The position numbers and the translations under genes are program-made. From Bifidobacterium sp. UBA744 (GTDB lineage: Bacteria > Actinomycetota > Actinomycetes > Actinomycetales > Bifidobacteriaceae): 7,574 bases of DNA. The notes below the pieces were generated by a model. That model worked only from the letters and a program-made list of their open reading frames with translations, did not search any database and was not told the DNA's origin. The stretch covers positions 2,792-10,365 of the forward strand of contig DBKS01000062.1 in assembly GCA_002298605.1 (NCBI GenBank), in the 5' to 3' direction. This document shows, piece after piece, positions 5,996-7,574 of this stretch (position 1 is the stretch's first letter; every line of letters begins with the position of its first letter).

Positions 5996-6946
5996 ATGCT
6001 GAGGATTTTCAGTACCATCAACGGTCAGGTAGAGCAGATCGAGAAACCCGAAAACGGATCATGGTTGTGCCTGTCGGAGCCCACGGATGTCGAGCTCGCC
6101 ACCGTCGCCTCGTCCACCGGCATCGACCTCGCCGATCTGCGGGCGCCCCTGGATGATGAGGAACGCTCGCGCGTGGACGTTGAAGACGGCTACACCATGG
6201 TCATCGTCGACATCCCCACCGTCGAGGAACGTGGCGGAAGGGACTGGTACGAGACCATCCCGTTGTCGATCATCGTGACGCATGATCTGATCATCACCGT
6301 GTGCATGCAGGATACGCCGGTGCTTCATCCGTTTATGGAGGGGACGATTCGCGGGTTCAACACCTTTATGAAGTCCCGCTTCATTCTGCAGATTCTGTAC
6401 CGCAACGCCACGATGTACCTGCGCTACCTGCGCATCATCGACCGTGAAAGCGACAAGCTCGAACTGAAGCTTCGCCATTCCATGCAGAATCGCGAGATCG
6501 TGATGCTGCTCGAGCTGAGCAAGACCTTGGTGTACTTCCAGACGTCGTTGAAGTCGAACGAAATCGTACTGGAAAAACTCAACACGCTGAACGGCATCAA
6601 GCAGTATCCCGAGGACGAGGATCTGCTGCAGGACGTCATCACCGAAAACAAGCAGGCCATCGAGATGGCCAACATATACAGCGGCGTTCTTGCGAACATG
6701 ACAGACGCCTTTGCCTCGATCGTGTCGAACAATCTGAACAACGTGATGCGCATTTTCACCATCATCTCCATCACTTTGTCGATTCCGACCCTGATCTTCT
6801 CGATGTACGGCATGAACTTCGACGGCAGCATGCTGGGCATGCCCCTGACCGACAAATCATGGGGATTCGCCGTCATCATTCTCATTTCCATCGCGATTTC
6901 GGCGCTGGTGACATGGTTCCTCACCCGCTCGCGCATGTTCAAATGA
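5996..6946 (+). CDS. corA: CorA-family divalent metal (Mg2+) transporter
   Basis: This 316-residue protein has the CorA layout: an acidic N-terminal cytoplasmic alpha/beta domain (about 1-120), a long helical stalk (about 120-250) and two C-terminal membrane helices. TM1 is about 253-270 and ends in the YGMN signature at 271-274; TM2 is about 290-309, followed by a short basic tail, RSRMFK. CorA channels are homopentamers that pass Mg2+, or Co2+/Ni2+ in some members, across the inner membrane, with GMN forming the selectivity filter. The periplasmic loop after GMN reads FDGSMLGMPLTDKSWG, without the usual MPE glutamate but with Asp276 and Asp286. The ATG at 5996 is chosen because homology begins at once (MLRIFSTI), the length suits the family and a GGAAGG site precedes it. 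In-frame GTG 5987 and ATG 5921 are alternatives that would only add a basic, non-homologous leader. Metal specificity is inferred from the family. Confidence 0.92.
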   Translation: MLRIFSTINGQVEQIEKPENGSWLCLSEPTDVELATVASSTGIDLADLRAPLDDEERSRVDVEDGYTMVIVDIPTVEERGGRDWYETIPLSIIVTHDLIITVCMQDTPVLHPFMEGTIRGFNTFMKSRFILQILYRNATMYLRYLRIIDRESDKLELKLRHSMQNREIVMLLELSKTLVYFQTSLKSNEIVLEKLNTLNGIKQYPEDEDLLQDVITENKQAIEMANIYSGVLANMTDAFASIVSNNLNNVMRIFTIISITLSIPTLIFSMYGMNFDGSMLGMPLTDKSWGFAVIILISIAISALVTWFLTRSRMFK

Positions 6947-6947
6947 C

Positions 6948-6980
6948 GCATGGTCGCCTCGCGCCCCCCGGTTTCCATGC
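6948..6980 (+). other. Weak inverted repeat after corA
   Basis: GCATGG (6948-6953) and CCATGC (6975-6980) can pair just after the corA stop, but the loop is 21 nt and no T-run follows. It may be a poor terminator or chance. No better terminator is seen between corA and the next gene. Confidence 0.2.
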
Positions 6981-6987
6981 AATGCGC

Positions 6988-7041
6988 AACAACGTGTTAC
7001 ATGACGAACCACAATCGTTTACAAACGGATGTTAGCGTAAC
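6988..7041. repeat. Cluster of three short inverted repeats upstream of gluA
   Basis: Three perfect short inverted repeats lie within 54 bp: AACA-ACG-TGTT (6988-6998), CGTTT-AC-AAACG (7016-7027) and GTTA-GCG-TAAC (7031-7041). The middle one overlaps the candidate -10 box of gluA. This AT-richer patch stands out from the GC-rich surroundings and is where regulator binding would be expected. No specific regulator can be named from sequence alone. Confidence 0.4.
6996..7025 (+). promoter_or_regulatory. Candidate promoter of the glutamate ABC transporter operon
   Basis: GTTACA (6996-7001) as -35 and TACAAA (7020-7025) as -10 are each four of six matches, with an 18-bp spacer. Transcription would begin near 7032, leaving about 60 nt of leader before the ATG at 7095. 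The boxes are imperfect and another assignment within this AT-richer patch is possible. Confidence 0.3.
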
Positions 7042-7079
7042 CTCCCAGAACGCGGAGATAAGGAAATCCGCTATGACGA

Positions 7080-7085
7080 AAGGGG
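7080..7085 (+). promoter_or_regulatory. Shine-Dalgarno site of gluA
   Basis: AAGGGG lies 9 nt before the ATG at 7095, good spacing that fixes the start. An ATG at 7073 is in another frame and does not have this site. Confidence 0.6.
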
Positions 7086-7094
7086 CGCTACGCC

Positions 7095-7574
7095 ATGACC
7101 GAAACCGTGCAGTCCGCAGCCGAAACCGTGGCTTCCGACGACAAGCCACTGGTTGAGCTGAATCACGTGGAGAAGTACTTCGGCGAACTCCATGTGCTGA
7201 AGGACATCAACCTCAAGGTCAACAAAGGCGAGGTGCTTGTTATCATCGGGCCTTCGGGCTCCGGAAAATCGACGCTGTGCCGCACCATCAACCGCTTGGA
7301 GTCCATCGACTCGGGCGACATCCGCATCGACGGCAGGCCACTGCCCCAGGAGGGCAAGGAACTGACCAAGCTGCGCGCGGAAGTGGGCATGGTGTTCCAG
7401 TCCTTCAACCTGTTCGCCCACAAGTCGATCCTCGACAACGTCACGCTGGCGCCCCGCAAGGTGCGCAAGATCCCGAAAGCCCAGGCCGAGAAGGAAGCCA
7501 TGGAGCTGCTGTCCCGGGTGGGCGTCGACTCGCAGGCCAAGAAACTCCCGGCCCAGCTTTCCGGCGGACAGCAG
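7095..7574 (+). CDS. gluA: Glutamate-type polar amino-acid ABC transporter ATP-binding protein, N-terminal part (3' truncated by window)
   Basis: The first 160 residues of an ABC ATPase are present, reaching the signature LSGGQ at 155-159 at the very end of the window. Walker A GPSGSGKST is at 52-60 (Lys58), followed by LCRTINRLE at 61-69, a run typical of polar amino-acid importers. The Q-loop glutamine is Gln102 in GMVFQSFNLF. The stretches EEGK-like 86-90, LRAEVGMVFQSFNLF and NVTLAPRKVRK are very close to what I recall of Corynebacterium GluA, the ATPase of the gluABCD glutamate uptake system. The first 17 residues are an acidic, Ala/Thr-rich leader absent from the shortest homologues. Walker B and the H-loop lie past the window edge. 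Binding-protein and permease genes would be expected downstream. The start at 7095 has a well-spaced AAGGGG site. Glutamate or glutamine as substrate is inferred from similarity; the polar amino-acid class is firm. Confidence 0.9.
   Translation, partial: MTETVQSAAETVASDDKPLVELNHVEKYFGELHVLKDINLKVNKGEVLVIIGPSGSGKSTLCRTINRLESIDSGDIRIDGRPLPQEGKELTKLRAEVGMVFQSFNLFAHKSILDNVTLAPRKVRKIPKAQAEKEAMELLSRVGVDSQAKKLPAQLSGGQQ

Noticed and set aside
5809..6021. N-terminal extension of the methyltransferase by 71 residues
   Set aside because: It would overlap corA and its promoter, is basic and Pro-rich, and lies upstream of a good -10 box placed for the ATG at 5808.
6948..6980. Intrinsic terminator of corA
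   Set aside because: The stem is only 6 bp with a 21-nt loop and no T-run follows. It is kept only as a weak inverted repeat.
7073..7156. A 27-codon frame starting with ATG at 7073 as a leader peptide of gluA
   Set aside because: It has no Shine-Dalgarno site, is highly basic and overlaps the gluA start in another frame. No attenuator structure accompanies it.
1..7574. Mobile element, CRISPR array, tRNA or prophage
   Set aside because: No transposase, integrase, regularly spaced repeats, cloverleaf or phage-type gene is visible, and coding style is uniform across the window.

Overview
The window looks like chromosomal DNA from a high-GC actinobacterium, most likely a Bifidobacterium. That is an inference from three things: GC-rich codon use throughout, the mix of protein families, and a glutamate-transporter ATPase that closely resembles the actinobacterial GluA type. 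I see no rRNA, tRNA, CRISPR array, insertion sequence or prophage signature. Coding density is high and gene borders are tight.

Layout: (1) Positions 1-216 are the 3' end of a GatB/YqeY-domain gene. (2) After a 52-bp gap, a complete plus-strand gene (269-1852) encodes a family S10 serine carboxypeptidase-like protein with an intact Ser-Asp-His triad and no signal peptide. (3) It converges, with only 21 bp between stop codons, on a minus-strand two-gene unit. The promoter-proximal gene of that unit (5808-4495) is a SAM-dependent methyltransferase of the PG_1098/THUMP-like family. Its stop overlaps the start of a UvrA paralog (4498-1874) in an ATGA arrangement. The UvrA paralog lacks the UvrB-interaction domain, so it belongs to the UvrA2-like (class II) group and not to the housekeeping excinuclease. 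(4) A 187-bp divergent region separates this unit from a plus-strand CorA-family metal transporter (5996-6946). (5) After a 148-bp regulatory gap with several short inverted repeats, the 5' part of a glutamate-type ABC transporter ATPase (7095 to the window end) begins.

How the genes work together: the one firm functional coupling is the overlapping methyltransferase/UvrA2-like pair, which should be co-transcribed and probably translationally coupled. Its promoter candidate places the transcription start on the first ATG, suggesting a leaderless mRNA. CorA (divalent cation transport) and GluA (energising amino-acid uptake) are ordinary membrane-transport functions. The YqeY and S10 genes may share a transcript, but nothing links their functions.

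The most unusual element is the UvrA2-like/methyltransferase pair. Both families are known, but their joint role is not established from anything I can see. The rest of the window looks like ordinary core genome.
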